Under the pieces are notes generated by a model. The model was not told the DNA's origin, did not search any database, and saw only the letters and a program-made list of their open reading frames with translations. Of a stretch of 64,000 bases of DNA, positions 16,497-26,600 are shown piece after piece (position 1 is the stretch's first letter; each line of letters begins with the position of its first letter). The position numbers and the translations under genes were made by a program. Source of the stretch: Neisseria sp. 83E34 (GTDB taxonomy: Bacteria; Pseudomonadota; Gammaproteobacteria; Burkholderiales; Neisseriaceae); contig NZ_LGYH01000002.1 of NCBI RefSeq assembly GCF_001308015.1, forward strand, positions 229,280 to 293,279, given 5' to 3'.

Positions 16497-17186
16497 TTAT
16501 TCAGGCTGGATGGAAACAGGCCGTTCGGTAAAGCGTAACTCAGTGAGTTTTTTGGTTAAGCTATTTAAGATAAAGCCATAAGCCGGTAAGAAAAACAGCA
16601 TGCAAATTACCAGTTTGAACAGATAATCTACAAAAGCAATGTGCGGCCAGTTCGCAGCCATAAATTCATCGCTGCTGGCGTAAAAAGCGATAGCAAAAAA
16701 CAGCAAGGTATCAACTGCATTGCCGACAAAAGTGGAAGCCGTCGGCGCAATCCACCACGATTTCAAACGGCGCAGTTTGTTAAATACGAAAATGTCCAAC
16801 AATTGGCCGACAGCATAAGCGGAAAAGCTTGCCAAAGCAATGCGGAATACAAATAAATTAAATGCAGCCAATGCGCCCCAGCCTGTCCAGCTGCCGTTGT
16901 GGAAAACGACCGATAAGATATAAGAGAGCAATAAAGCAGGCAACATTACCCAAAAAATAATCCGGCGTGCCAGACGCTGGCCGAAGATGCGCACGGTTAA
17001 ATCTGTGGTTAGAAAAATGAATGGAAAAGTAAGCGCACCCCAAGTTGAATGGACTTCGTAACCGTTCGGCAGCGTTACGGTAAAAGGAAATTGCACCAGA
17101 TAATTACTGATGGCAATAATGGCTATATGCAGAAGAGAAAGACGCAGCAAGGCTTTGCGCTGTTGTGCAAGGGAAAATTCATACAT
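16497..17186 (-). CDS. yhhQ: Queuosine precursor transporter (YhhQ/QPTR family)
   Basis: An inner-membrane vitamin-uptake (VUT) transporter that takes up the 7-deazaguanine precursors preQ0/preQ1 for queuosine modification of tRNA. The 229-aa protein has six to seven helices and the family pattern: NYLVQFPF, FPFIFLTTDLTVRIFGQRLAR with the conserved T-D pair, SAYAVGQLLDIFVF, and GNAVDTLLFF. It follows queF by 12 bases on the same strand, so both are one operon under the preQ1 riboswitch, which supports the substrate assignment. Confidence 0.92.
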   Translation of the reverse strand: MYEFSLAQQRKALLRLSLLHIAIIAISNYLVQFPFTVTLPNGYEVHSTWGALTFPFIFLTTDLTVRIFGQRLARRIIFWVMLPALLLSYILSVVFHNGSWTGWGALAAFNLFVFRIALASFSAYAVGQLLDIFVFNKLRRLKSWWIAPTASTFVGNAVDTLLFFAIAFYASSDEFMAANWPHIAFVDYLFKLVICMLFFLPAYGFILNSLTKKLTELRFTERPVSIQPE

Positions 17187-17198
17187 GATTTATTTTCC

Positions 17199-17672
17199 TT
17201 ATTGCATGTCGTGCTTGAACAAACGCTCTTGCGCTAATTTTTCAAACGGCGTGTTAGGACGACCGTAATTGGCAAAAGGGTGAATGGCGATGCCGCCGCG
17301 TGGTGTGAATTCGCCGAATACCTCAATGTATTTCGGCTGCATGAGCGCAATCAGGTCTTTCATAATGATATTCACGCAATCTTCATGAAAATCACCGTGA
17401 TTGCGGAAGCTGAAAAGATAGAGTTTCAATGATTTGCTTTCCACCATTTTGATATCGGGAATGTAGCGGATGTGGATGGTGGCGAAGTCCGGCTGGCCCG
17501 TCATCGGACAAAGGCTGGTGAATTCCGGGCAGATGAATTTTACGAAATAATCATTGTCTTGATGTTTGTTGTCGAACGCTTCCAAAATGGCGGGCGTATA
17601 AGTGGACGGATATTGGGTTTTCTGGCTGCCTAAGAGGGTAATGCCGCCCAATTCTTCGATTTCTCGGGTCAT
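17199..17672 (-). CDS. queF: NADPH-dependent 7-cyano-7-deazaguanine reductase
   Basis: QueF reduces preQ0 to preQ1, the only known nitrile reduction to an amine, in queuosine biosynthesis. The 157-aa length is that of the unimodular (type I) QueF. The catalytic Cys55 ([12 protein letters not shown]) and Asp62 are both present. The substrate and NADPH segment [20 protein letters not shown] follows near residue 78. The ATG at 17672 is preceded by AAGGA, which lies inside the riboswitch, so translation is directly gated by preQ1. Neighbour yhhQ supplies the same pathway. Confidence 0.97.
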   Translation of the reverse strand: MTREIEELGGITLLGSQKTQYPSTYTPAILEAFDNKHQDNDYFVKFICPEFTSLCPMTGQPDFATIHIRYIPDIKMVESKSLKLYLFSFRNHGDFHEDCVNIIMKDLIALMQPKYIEVFGEFTPRGGIAIHPFANYGRPNTPFEKLAQERLFKHDMQ

Positions 17673-17679
17673 TTTTGAT

Positions 17680-17719
17680 TCCTTAGTTTTTTAATGTGGG
17701 AGTTTGCGAACCACAGGGA
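17680..17719 (-). promoter_or_regulatory. preQ1-I riboswitch upstream of queF
   Basis: Read on the minus strand, the leader has a 5-bp stem TGTGG/CCACA enclosing TTCGCAAACTC. It is followed by ATTAAAAAACTAAGGA, the A-rich tail that forms the H-type pseudoknot of preQ1-I aptamers. The AAGGA of that tail is also the queF ribosome site. Binding of preQ1 should fold the tail into the pseudoknot and hide it, lowering queF and yhhQ translation. The motif and position match the established class; ligand binding is inferred. Confidence 0.93.
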
Positions 17720-18037
17720 AAGGGCGGTATTTTAGATTAAATACTGGATTTTGCAAGAAATTATTTTCTATTTGATAAAGATGGGATGCCTGTCTGAAAA
17801 TTGCTTTGTCATGAGAATAAGATAACTGTTTTGATGATGAACGGATGTATAAAAATGATGAATGGTTTTGTTAAAAAACGGTAAAACCGTTTGTAGGAAA
17901 ACAGAAACCGTATGTCGCGATTGTTGGTAAAAATAATATACAGTAGTTAGTATCGCTACATCAATAACGCCGAGCGTGAAGTTTGTAAATCGCTTAATAC
18001 ATTACCAATAATACCGATACAATACGAGAACATCATC
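17720..18037. other. Divergent intergenic region queF / marR-type gene
   Basis: About 320 bases, AT-rich, with one single DUS near 17789. It must hold the promoters for queF (leftward) and for the MarR-type gene (rightward). GTAG-N9-CTAC near 17944-17960 is a weak inverted repeat that could be a regulator site. Nothing else stands out. Confidence 0.4.
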
Positions 18038-18532
18038 ATGAGTTTTACACAAGCCGGGCTGGAACATGCCCTGAAACAATTGTCCGAACAATTGCCTGAT
18101 TTTTCAGAGCGTGAAGCGCATACCATGCGCTTGCTGCGTATCACATCGGATCGATTGAGCAGCCGTCAGAATGAACTTTTAAAAGAATATGGTATTAATG
18201 AAAATCTGTGGTTCGCCATTTTATCCGTATATATCAGCCCCAACCATGAAATTCTGCCTTCACGTTTGAGTGATCTGATGGATTTAACCCGCACAAGCGC
18301 AACACGTTTGTCGGATGAAATGGTTGGTCGCGGCTGGATTGAACGCAGCATGAACGAAAAAGACCGCCGTCAAATCGTGCTGAAGCTGACCAAAATGGGT
18401 GAAGATTTTATCAAAGAAGTACAACCGCATATGAGCAAAGGTTATGCGCCGTTGTGGAAAGATTTCAGCAAAGAAGAGTTTGATCAGTTGCAAGCACTGT
18501 TAGGTAAAGTTTTAACCAGCTTGGGTGCTTGA
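18038..18532 (+). CDS. MarR family transcriptional regulator (EmrR/MprA-like)
   Basis: A 164-aa winged-helix regulator most like E. coli MprA/EmrR, which represses drug-efflux genes and releases DNA on binding lipophilic compounds. Resemblance runs through LLRITSDRLSSRQNELLKEYGINENLWFAILSVY and the DNA-binding part LSDLMDLTRTSATRLSDEMVGRGWIERSMNEKDRR. The last segment holds the recognition helix and the MarR wing with conserved D-R-R. The gene lies 80 bases ahead of an efflux outer-membrane factor and a membrane fusion protein, so it probably controls them and itself. Neisserial FarR is a less similar relative. Confidence 0.9.
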   Translation: MSFTQAGLEHALKQLSEQLPDFSEREAHTMRLLRITSDRLSSRQNELLKEYGINENLWFAILSVYISPNHEILPSRLSDLMDLTRTSATRLSDEMVGRGWIERSMNEKDRRQIVLKLTKMGEDFIKEVQPHMSKGYAPLWKDFSKEEFDQLQALLGKVLTSLGA

Positions 18533-18613
18533 TTGCTGTATCCTGAGATGCTTTGGATAGGGCTGTTGTTATGATAGTATCGTAGCAGCAGCCTTTATTT
18601 AATCAGGTTTGAG

Positions 18614-20017
18614 ATGGGTATTAGATATATTAAGCATAGTGTAGGCTTTGCGGTTTTATGTTTGTTGGGTGCTTGTGCGCAGCTGCCTAAAGAAACAGCA
18701 TTGACAATGCCTTCCGAGCATTCGCTTGCATCCGGGCAAACTTTTGCAGCGAGCGAAAAATGGTGGTTGTCGTTAAAAGACCCGCAATTAAACAAGTATA
18801 TTGATGCGGCATTAAAAAACGCGCCTTCTTTGAAAATCGCGCGGGCGCGTTTTGAGCAGCTTCAAGCCGAGTTGGGTATTGTAGATCAAGAAAGTAAAGT
18901 TCAGACAGGCATTGTTTCAGAAGGAAAAGGTGTGTTACTAAATCGACGGCCTTCTGCTTCATTTGCCGAACCTGACCGCAATTTCAGGTTGGCACACATT
19001 TCGGCACAAGCTAAATGGTCGTTTGATTTTTGGGGGAAGAATAAAGCGCGTATCGCATCTGCGCTGGGGCGGCGGAATGCTGCTTATTATGAAATCAGGC
19101 AAGCGGAAGTTTTGTTGGCACATTCAGTGGCCGCGCAATATTTTACATGGCAAAATCTGGTGGCACAGCAGGATATTTTGAACCAGCGCATTGAAAACGC
19201 CAAACAAATCGAAAAATTGATGCAAGAACGGGTAAAGGCAAATATTGCTGCCCCGTCTGCCGTGTATGAGCCGCAGCAAATGCAGCAGCAGTTGATGCAG
19301 CAAAAATTGCAGTTAGATAAAGAAATCGCGCATGCCCGTCATGCTTTGGCGGTGTTGACCGGAAAACGGCCCGATAGTTTAGACAAACAAAAACCGGCTG
19401 CGATGGTTGATGTGCCAAATGTAAAAGTGAGCGGTTTAAAGGCCGACATATTAGGTCGTCGCCCGGATATTGCGGTGCAACGTGAGTTGTTGAATATGCG
19501 CAGTCAGAATATTCGTGAGGCTAAAGCGGATTTTTATCCGAATATAGAATTGAAATTGCTGGCGGGCCTGTCGCATCTTGATGCATTTGATTTGGTGCGC
19601 GGTAATTCAGCAATGCTGGGCGTGATGCCAGCACTTCATCTGCCGATTTTTACGTCAGGTGCTTTACGTTCGAAGCTGGCAAAACGCAATGCCGAATATG
19701 ATGAGCAGGTGGCAATCTACGATCAAACGGTTTTGGATGCCATGCGGATGGCTGCGGATGCGATTGCCGACTATCAAAATCATAAGGTGCAACACGCACA
19801 AGCCGGGCAGACAGCAGCAACCGCGCGCAAAATTTCTGCGAGTATGTTGCGTCGGGTAAATGCAGGGCTGGAAAACAAAGCCGATTATTACCGTAAGCAA
19901 GATGATGTGTTGCAGCAGCAAGCGGTGGTTTTTGCAAAACATTCGGAAGCGCTTTCGGCATGGAGCAATCTGCATGCGCAGCTGGGAGGCGGCTTTAGGG
20001 AAGAGCAGCATTTGTAA
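18614..20017 (+). CDS. Outer-membrane efflux lipoprotein (NodT/OprM-type)
   Basis: The outer-membrane channel of a tripartite efflux pump. The 467-aa precursor has a lipoprotein signal with lipobox LGAC and lipidated Cys21. The TolC-fold signs are the paired outer-membrane efflux repeats: a first half with ALKNAPSLKIARARFEQLQAELG, WSFDFWGKNKARIASAL and AAQYFTWQ, and a second with LGRRPDIAVQRELLNMRSQNIREAKADFYPN, LPIFTSGALRSKLAKRNAEYDEQ and AIADYQN. A DUS is embedded in the coding sequence near 18900. It follows the MarR-type gene and precedes the adaptor, giving a regulator-OMF-MFP order. Confidence 0.92.
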   Translation: MGIRYIKHSVGFAVLCLLGACAQLPKETALTMPSEHSLASGQTFAASEKWWLSLKDPQLNKYIDAALKNAPSLKIARARFEQLQAELGIVDQESKVQTGIVSEGKGVLLNRRPSASFAEPDRNFRLAHISAQAKWSFDFWGKNKARIASALGRRNAAYYEIRQAEVLLAHSVAAQYFTWQNLVAQQDILNQRIENAKQIEKLMQERVKANIAAPSAVYEPQQMQQQLMQQKLQLDKEIAHARHALAVLTGKRPDSLDKQKPAAMVDVPNVKVSGLKADILGRRPDIAVQRELLNMRSQNIREAKADFYPNIELKLLAGLSHLDAFDLVRGNSAMLGVMPALHLPIFTSGALRSKLAKRNAEYDEQVAIYDQTVLDAMRMAADAIADYQNHKVQHAQAGQTAATARKISASMLRRVNAGLENKADYYRKQDDVLQQQAVVFAKHSEALSAWSNLHAQLGGGFREEQHL

Positions 20018-20144
20018 TACGATTCATAAAATTCCATTCTGCATTTTGTTAAAACGGAAATATAATGATAAATAGCCTCCTAAATTTGTGTTTGCGCAGG
20101 GGGTAAACCAGAAACCTTGGTTTCAATTCGGGATAAAACCTTAT

Positions 20145-20179
20145 TTCAGACAGGCATAAGTAAAGTATGCCTGTCTGAA
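20145..20179. repeat. Tail-to-tail DUS pair between efflux genes
   Basis: TTCAGACAGGCATA and TATGCCTGTCTGAA face outward around a 7-base loop, 31 bases before emrA. It is an inverted repeat like the terminators but in opposite DUS polarity and without a T-run. It may separate or weaken emrA transcription from the upstream gene. Confidence 0.65.
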
Positions 20180-20210
20180 CATCTATAGAGAATAACGGTT
20201 AGATAAACTA

Positions 20211-21386
20211 ATGAATAATACAGAAAACCAATCTTTACCGGCGGAAAACGAGTCAGTTCAAACAACAAACCGCCACAGAAAGCGCAATATCACGCTGCTG
20301 ATTTTGCTGCTGATAGCGATCGGTTTGGGGTTTGCCATGATGTATTTTTTAATTTGGCAATATGAACAAACAACCGATAATGCCCATGTGGCCGGGCATT
20401 CCGTGCAGATTGCCCCGCAAATTGCCGGAACTGTGCGCAAAGTTTCGGCAGAGGATACTGAAATTGTCAAAAAAGGCTTTGTATTGGTAACCTTGGATGA
20501 CAGCGATTACCAGTTGGCTTATGAGCGCGCACAAAATGAATTGATTCAAGCGATCCGGCAAAATAAGCAGCAAGTAGCAGCCGGCGCGCAAAGCAAGGCT
20601 GCAGTTTTGGCGCGCAAGGCCGACTTGGCAAAAGCACAAGTGGATTTACGCCGCCGCGAATCTTTAGCAGGCAGCGACGCGATTTCGGGAGAAGAGCTCA
20701 GTCATGCGCGGGCGGCAGTGGTGCAGGCACAGGCCGCTTTGAGGGCGGTGGAAGCCGAGCAAGAAGCTGTTCAGGCTTCATTAGGAAAGAATCTTCCTTT
20801 ACGCAAGCAACCGGCTGTACAAAATGCGGTAAGCCACATAAAAGATGCTTGGTTGAACCTTCAACGCACGCAAATACGCGCACCGGTTGACGGGCAGGTG
20901 GCAGAGCGTCATGTGCAAATAGGTCAGCAGGTTGCAGTTGGTATGTCTTTGATGTTGGTGGTGCCGCTCAATGATTTATGGGTGGAGGCTAATTTTAAAG
21001 AATCTCAGCTGAGAAAAATGCGTATCGGCCAGCCTGTAACCATGACATCTGAGATGTATGGTAAAAAAGTGGTTTACAACGGCAAAGTGCTGGGTCTTTC
21101 TGCTGGATTGGGGAAGCAGCATATTGTGGACGAGCAAGCAACTAATGCCCCGGTTAAAGTGATTCAGCGGATGCCTGTGCGGATCAGCTTGGATCCGAAA
21201 GAGCTAGCCGAAAATCCGCTCCGAGTGGGATTGTCAATGACAGTTAAAGTCAGCACGATAGACAGCAGCGGCCCGATGATAGCCTCGGCGGCCCGTAAAA
21301 AAGCAGAGGAGCCGGAAAGCAATGCAGTAGATTGGACGCAGGTGGAAATGCTTATTGAGCAAGTTTTTGAAAAATACTCAAAATAA
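20211..21386 (+). CDS. emrA: EmrA-type membrane fusion protein
   Basis: The periplasmic adaptor that joins an MFS pump (EmrB/FarB type) to an outer-membrane channel. The 391-aa protein has a short cytosolic N-terminus, one membrane anchor at about residues 27-46 (ITLLILLLIAIGLGFAMMYFL) and the HlyD pattern: TDNAHVAGHSVQIAPQIAGTVRKV (first lipoyl half), a long alpha hairpin of heptads to about residue 210, then RTQIRAPVDGQVAERHVQIGQQV (second half). The beta-barrel end contains RVGLSMTVKVST. In neisserial and enteric loci an emrB/farB pump gene follows directly; here a terminator follows and none is seen. Confidence 0.92.
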   Translation: MNNTENQSLPAENESVQTTNRHRKRNITLLILLLIAIGLGFAMMYFLIWQYEQTTDNAHVAGHSVQIAPQIAGTVRKVSAEDTEIVKKGFVLVTLDDSDYQLAYERAQNELIQAIRQNKQQVAAGAQSKAAVLARKADLAKAQVDLRRRESLAGSDAISGEELSHARAAVVQAQAALRAVEAEQEAVQASLGKNLPLRKQPAVQNAVSHIKDAWLNLQRTQIRAPVDGQVAERHVQIGQQVAVGMSLMLVVPLNDLWVEANFKESQLRKMRIGQPVTMTSEMYGKKVVYNGKVLGLSAGLGKQHIVDEQATNAPVKVIQRMPVRISLDPKELAENPLRVGLSMTVKVSTIDSSGPMIASAARKKAEEPESNAVDWTQVEMLIEQVFEKYSK

Positions 21387-21437
21387 GTTTTCAGACAGGC
21401 ATTGGCCAATCAAACTGTTTGTGCTGATACATTCTTT

Positions 21438-21465
21438 ATGCCCGGACTTGGATCGGGCATTTTTA
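21438..21465 (+). terminator. Intrinsic terminator behind emrA
   Basis: ATGCCCG pairs with CGGGCAT, followed by TTTTT, 51 bases after the emrA stop codon. A single DUS lies between the stop and this hairpin. Confidence 0.75.
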
Positions 21466-21563
21466 ATATTCGGCAGATGAGGGTGAGTTGTACAGTCAAT
21501 CAGCACATTGATATAAGGCAGCAAAAGTTTATAGTGGCATTCCCAATAAATTGCTACAAAAGG

Positions 21564-21600
21564 CAATGCCTGTCTGAAAGATGATTTCAGACAGGCATTG
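21564..21600 (-). terminator. Inverted DUS pair behind ampG
   Basis: CAATGCCTGTCTGAAA and its complement, 33 bases beyond the ampG stop codon (minus strand). Confidence 0.72.
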
Positions 21601-21633
21601 CTTATTTGATTGAACAATATTTCAATTCAAATA

Positions 21634-23166
21634 TCAATCCTGAATTTGCTTGCGGAAGATTTTCTTGTCAACCAAATAAACCAAAAGCAAAACAGGCAAC
21701 CCCAATACAGCAGTAAAGAGGAAGAAGTTCTGATAACCAACCTTGTCCACAATCATGCCCGAATAACCGCCTAAAACTTTGGGCAATAAAGTCATCAAAG
21801 AGCTGAAAATCGCATATTGCACGGCGGTAAAGCGGATATTGGTTAAAGCAGAGAGAAACGCGATGAATACCGCTCCTGCCAAGCCGGCAGCCAAATTGTC
21901 GAACGCCACAGCGGTGTACATCAGTGCCATATCGTGCCCGCGGTTAGCCAAAGCAATAAACATTAAATTCGTTGCCGACGCCAGAATGCAGCCCAGCATC
22001 ATCATCTTCATCAAAGAAAAACGTTGCGCCAACAGGCCGCCCAAAAAACCGCCTGCGATTGTCATAATCAAGCCGAAAGTTTTAACAGCAGCAGCAATGT
22101 CTTCTTTTGAAAACCCCAAATCCTGATAAAACACATTGGAAATCACGCCGGCCACAATGTCCGAAATACGGTATACCCCGATCAAAGCAAGCAGCAGCAG
22201 AGCGGATTTGCCGTAGCGGTGGAAAAAATCCATCACAGGATCCAGCCATGTTGTCTTTGCCAGGCGGGCAGGCACCAAGCCGCTTTTAACAATCAGCAGG
22301 CAGGTAATGGCGGCCGAACAAGCACCAATAATCAGCCGGACGGCTTCGATTAGAAATGCACCCAACACACTTTCCGTTGCGGGCAATATTTTCCCCGAAA
22401 AGGCAAATGCTGCCACAAACGCCGCAGCCATAAACACAAATAAAAGCAGCAAGCGGAAGTTGTCGCCCGAGCGGCGTGGTGCTTCCAAATGCCTGTCAGA
22501 AACATCGGGTTCGCGGCAGAGCAGGGTTGTCAGGATGCCTATACCCATCGTTAAAGCCATAATCAGGTAAGTGTTTCGCCAAGCCTCATACAGATAAGCG
22601 CCTTCTTTAGATCCAAGCCAAGAAGCTAAAAACAACGCGCCTGCGCCCGCTACGATCATGCCGATTCGATAGCCGGCATTGTAAGTCGCTGCGGTTACGG
22701 ACTGCATCGCATCATCACCTTTAGCCACTTCGATACGGTAAGCGTCAATCACCACATCTTGTGTTGCCGAAGAAAAACCCAGCAATACAGCCGCTGCCGC
22801 CATCACCGTAAGCGCATGTTGGTCTAAAGGGTTAATCAGCGCCATAAAGCAGATTGCCGCCACAATAAGCAGCTGCGCCAGCAGTAACCAAGAGCGGCGC
22901 TTGCCAAACAGCCTGCTTAACAATGGAATGTGAAGCGAATCAATCAAAGGCGCCCATACGAATTTGAACGAATAAGCCAAAGCCGCCCAGCTGAACATCG
23001 TTACCGTGCTTCGATCCACACCTGCTTCGCGCAGCCACAAAGAGAGGCTGGAAAAGATAAGCAAAATGGGGATGCCTGCAGAAAAACCTAGAAAAAACAA
23101 AGTAGTCGATCGGCTGTCCAGATAGCTGGCAAAAGCCTTGCCCCAGCTGTTTTGATATGGTGACAT
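21634..23166 (-). CDS. ampG: AmpG-type muropeptide permease
   Basis: A major-facilitator permease of the AmpG group that brings anhydromuropeptides into the cytoplasm for peptidoglycan recycling. The 510-aa protein has about 14 helices. Family features are the N-terminal GFSAGIPILLIFSSLSLWLREAGVDRSTVTMFSW, FKFVWAPLIDSLHIPLL, KRRSWLL, and the motif SATQDVVIDAYRIEV. In Neisseria, AmpG activity limits release of inflammatory peptidoglycan fragments. It converges with emrA. It is not a candidate for the missing drug pump, being an AmpG relative on the opposite strand. Confidence 0.93.
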   Translation of the reverse strand: MSPYQNSWGKAFASYLDSRSTTLFFLGFSAGIPILLIFSSLSLWLREAGVDRSTVTMFSWAALAYSFKFVWAPLIDSLHIPLLSRLFGKRRSWLLLAQLLIVAAICFMALINPLDQHALTVMAAAAVLLGFSSATQDVVIDAYRIEVAKGDDAMQSVTAATYNAGYRIGMIVAGAGALFLASWLGSKEGAYLYEAWRNTYLIMALTMGIGILTTLLCREPDVSDRHLEAPRRSGDNFRLLLLFVFMAAAFVAAFAFSGKILPATESVLGAFLIEAVRLIIGACSAAITCLLIVKSGLVPARLAKTTWLDPVMDFFHRYGKSALLLLALIGVYRISDIVAGVISNVFYQDLGFSKEDIAAAVKTFGLIMTIAGGFLGGLLAQRFSLMKMMMLGCILASATNLMFIALANRGHDMALMYTAVAFDNLAAGLAGAVFIAFLSALTNIRFTAVQYAIFSSLMTLLPKVLGGYSGMIVDKVGYQNFFLFTAVLGLPVLLLVYLVDKKIFRKQIQD

Positions 23167-23648
23167 GTAACCATCCTAAAGGCCTGTCTGAAAATGTTAG
23201 TGCAGAATTACAGTGCAGGCAGGGAATAAAATAACAAATTGTATATTAAATCAATAAAAGTACAACATAAGCGGTACTAATGGTAGGAAATATGCTTTCC
23301 TATCAGTTTTGCAGGAAACAAGGTATCGGAGTAAGCCTCAATATGAGGAATGTGCTATATTTCTCAAATTTATTGCTATGTTCGGATGTTTTAATAATTA
23401 ACAAATGAATAAAATAAACGTCCTATTCTGCTTCCGCGTACTCTTTTGTCATTCATTTTAAACAGATGTGGAGATATTGCAGCATGAATCTGTTTGGAAA
23501 GGGTAAAGGTCTTATTTATTTTCAGCCTGCCGCAACCTGTATGATAAAATGCAAAAAATGTATTTATATCCGTTTGTTATGACGTTCGGATTGTCTCAAT
23601 TACCTAAACCAAGAGCATAGACCGACTAAACTCTAGGGGAATAAGAAA
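23167..23648. other. Divergent ampG / pilC intergenic region
   Basis: 480 bases, AT-rich, with one DUS next to ampG (about 23181). A TGATAAAAT extended -10-like element sits near 23542, about 100 bases before pilC. No homopolymer tract or regulator palindrome is obvious. Confidence 0.4.
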
Positions 23649-26600
23649 ATGTCTCGAAAAATCATGAAACCTATCTGCCAAAGTGTGTTGGGTGCTTTGG
23701 TTTTGATGTCTGCAAATACCCAGATTCATGCCAACCCTCGCAGTAACCAGTTTGCAACAGTACCGTTTTTGCTGGATAACTTAACCGTTTCGGAGAATAG
23801 TTCCAGAGTAAAACCGAATATTATGCTGTTTATTGACGATTCTGGAAGTATGTCTTGGTCTCCATTTGCCGATAGATACACGAGAAATGGAGAACAATCG
23901 CGTCTTGTCGTAACACAAAACGCACTTTATGCGGTATTAGATGAGAACAAACAATCGGGCGTGAACTGGGGGCTTAAAACACTGCATAACAACGGAAAAC
24001 AGGACTTAATCGGCTATACTCCCGATGTTGAGGATATCAAGCAAAGGGTTGGTAAAATTAATCCGGGAGGGAAAACACCTACCACACGCCGTTACTATAA
24101 CATCGTAACCGAGATGATGGGGCATGAGCATACGAAATACCGCTGCCAGAAAAATTATATTGTTTTGCTGTCGGACGGTGATGCCAACGTGAGCTGCAAT
24201 TCACGAGGAACGTTAGACTTTAATTATCGCGGTAACGCGTATTTTGATCAAAACCGAAGCCCCGACCGTTATTTTAAAGCCCGTAATGCTGCCGGTACCG
24301 GCTATTGTATAAGGCCGGGTAAAGGGGTGTCTGATGCATACCACGAATTCTGGGACGGGCCGAAAGGTTTAAGTTATTTTAGTGAAACTCTTGCAAATGA
24401 AGACTTCAGAAAAGGGGGCTTGGATGCAGCAGGAGTAAGCTGGGATGACCCGACTTTTCGCAAACAAACGATAGAAACCTTTACAGTGGGCTTTAGTTCC
24501 GGCGTAAGAGAGAAAGGTTTGAAGTATTTGAAAAACGGAGCTGTTGAGAAAAAAAATTTTTTCCAAGTAACAGATCCTACCAAGTTGAAAGATGCATTTG
24601 CCGCGATTGTTGATAAAGCTTTGCAAAGCAGCTCAAATTATGATGTGAAAAGTTCAGGTAGTCCGGTTCCACCGTCAGTCGTTGGTGCAGCTTCTTCCGG
24701 CAAGAATAAAAAACCCGAATCGGCTATTGCCGTGCAATTGGATAGTGGTTCATGGAGTAGTGAGATACGTTTTTATGATATCGATGATGTCAAAAATAGC
24801 CAAGGCAATCAGAATATTATTTACAAACAACCTGATTTTGACGGACGTAAAACATTAATCAATGCCGGTGAAAAAGGGGTGCATTTTGTCGATAGGCTAA
24901 GCTTAAATAATGCACACGGTTTGAATAATGACTTTTTTGATATTGAAAATAAGGAGACAAACGAGGATGAGTGGTTGTCGCTGTTAAGATGGACGGCACG
25001 GTTGTCAACCGGTAAAGAGGTTAATCAAGATGGTAAAAGCAAAGGTTATTCACAAGTTTATCGAGAAATTGACGGTGAAAAGCGTTATATCGGCGATATT
25101 ATGGACAGCCGCCCGGTTTCAATCGGCGAGCCGTCAAACGGTCGTCAAGAGTTTTTGGTAACAGCGGCAAATGACGGTATGGTGCATTTGTTTCAAAGCA
25201 AAAATAGTCCCGATCATCCCTATGGTCTGAAATTGAGTTATATCCCCGCTACTATGGAACGTGGTGGAACGTTAGATGCGGGTGGTGAGAATGTAGCAAA
25301 AACTTTGAAAGAATTAGCACATGAAGAATACGGTAAAAATGTCGAACACCCGCACCGCTATTTAATAAACGGGGGATTTACTGTATTGGGTACGCCCGTG
25401 GATCAGAACGGTAAGCGCAGGTTTTTTATGTTCGGTGCAATGGGACAAGGCGGTAGGGGTGCTTATGCCCTGAATGTCGGCGGCTATGACCGTTCAAACA
25501 ACCGTCCGGTTGGTTTAAACAGTAATGAGAGTGATTGGGATACCAAAGTACCTTTATTTGAAACCGTAAAAGGCACAGAAAAAAATAAACTCGGTTATAC
25601 CGTTAGTACGCCTAAAATAGGACGTATATTGGTAGATTCCAATAACAGCGGTTCCCGTTATGTCAGCTATGCCGGCTTCTTAGCAAACGGTTATATGGGG
25701 CAACCTACTCAGGGAAATGTACCACAGGGACATGAAACAGCATTATATGTTTATGATATGTTGGGTCAAAATGCGGTTACCGGTGCATCAATCAGCGGTC
25801 AAGAACCAGGAACTTTGATTAAAAAAATCGAAGTGCCCAACGGTGTGGGAGGATTATCTACACCTGTGTTGGTTGATGCCAATTTGGATGGCATTTATGA
25901 TATTGCCTATGCCGGTGATTACGGTGGCAATATGTATCGTTTTGATCTGCGTGGCGGACAAGCGGCATGGAAGGTAACCCGTATTTTCAAAGGAAGCCCT
26001 GAGCGTCCGATTGTTGCAGCGCCTACTGTGTCTTACCGTCCCGCTAGAAGCGGTAAAGGCAAAACTTATATTGTCATTTTTGGCACAGGCAGCGATATTT
26101 ATCACAATGATGCTGAAAATAAACATACTCAGGCCATTTACGGTATTTATGACGATATAGACAGTCAACCTACCGAAACAGCTACAACGGGTAATTTACT
26201 TACCCAAACCTTTATCTCTGATGGTGTAGACGGTAAAGCAAGACCTCTCTACAGATTGACTAATCATAAGTTTGACCCGCAGATACACAAAGGCTGGCAG
26301 ATTGAGTTAAACGATTTCAAAGAAGGTGAAAGGGTGGTAACACAGGCGCAGATGATTCTGCGTACTGCTGTGCTTGAAACTAGGGCATATGAAACTGTAG
26401 TGGAAGAGATTACACCCCCTGCAGATTTGTGTATTCCGCAGCAGAGAAAAATCGGTATTAAACCAAGCAGCCGCCAAATTCAGATAAACAGTACGAATGG
26501 CGGGGCATTAACCATTAAGGATGCCCGTATCAACTTTGACAAAAGGGTTGTCAATAATACTCCGCCGAACGGTGGAAACGGCGCACAGATTTATTTTGCG

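Noticed and set aside
21634..23166. AmpG as the missing pump of the emrA locus
   Set aside because: Its motifs are those of AmpG permeases and it is convergent with, not downstream of, emrA.
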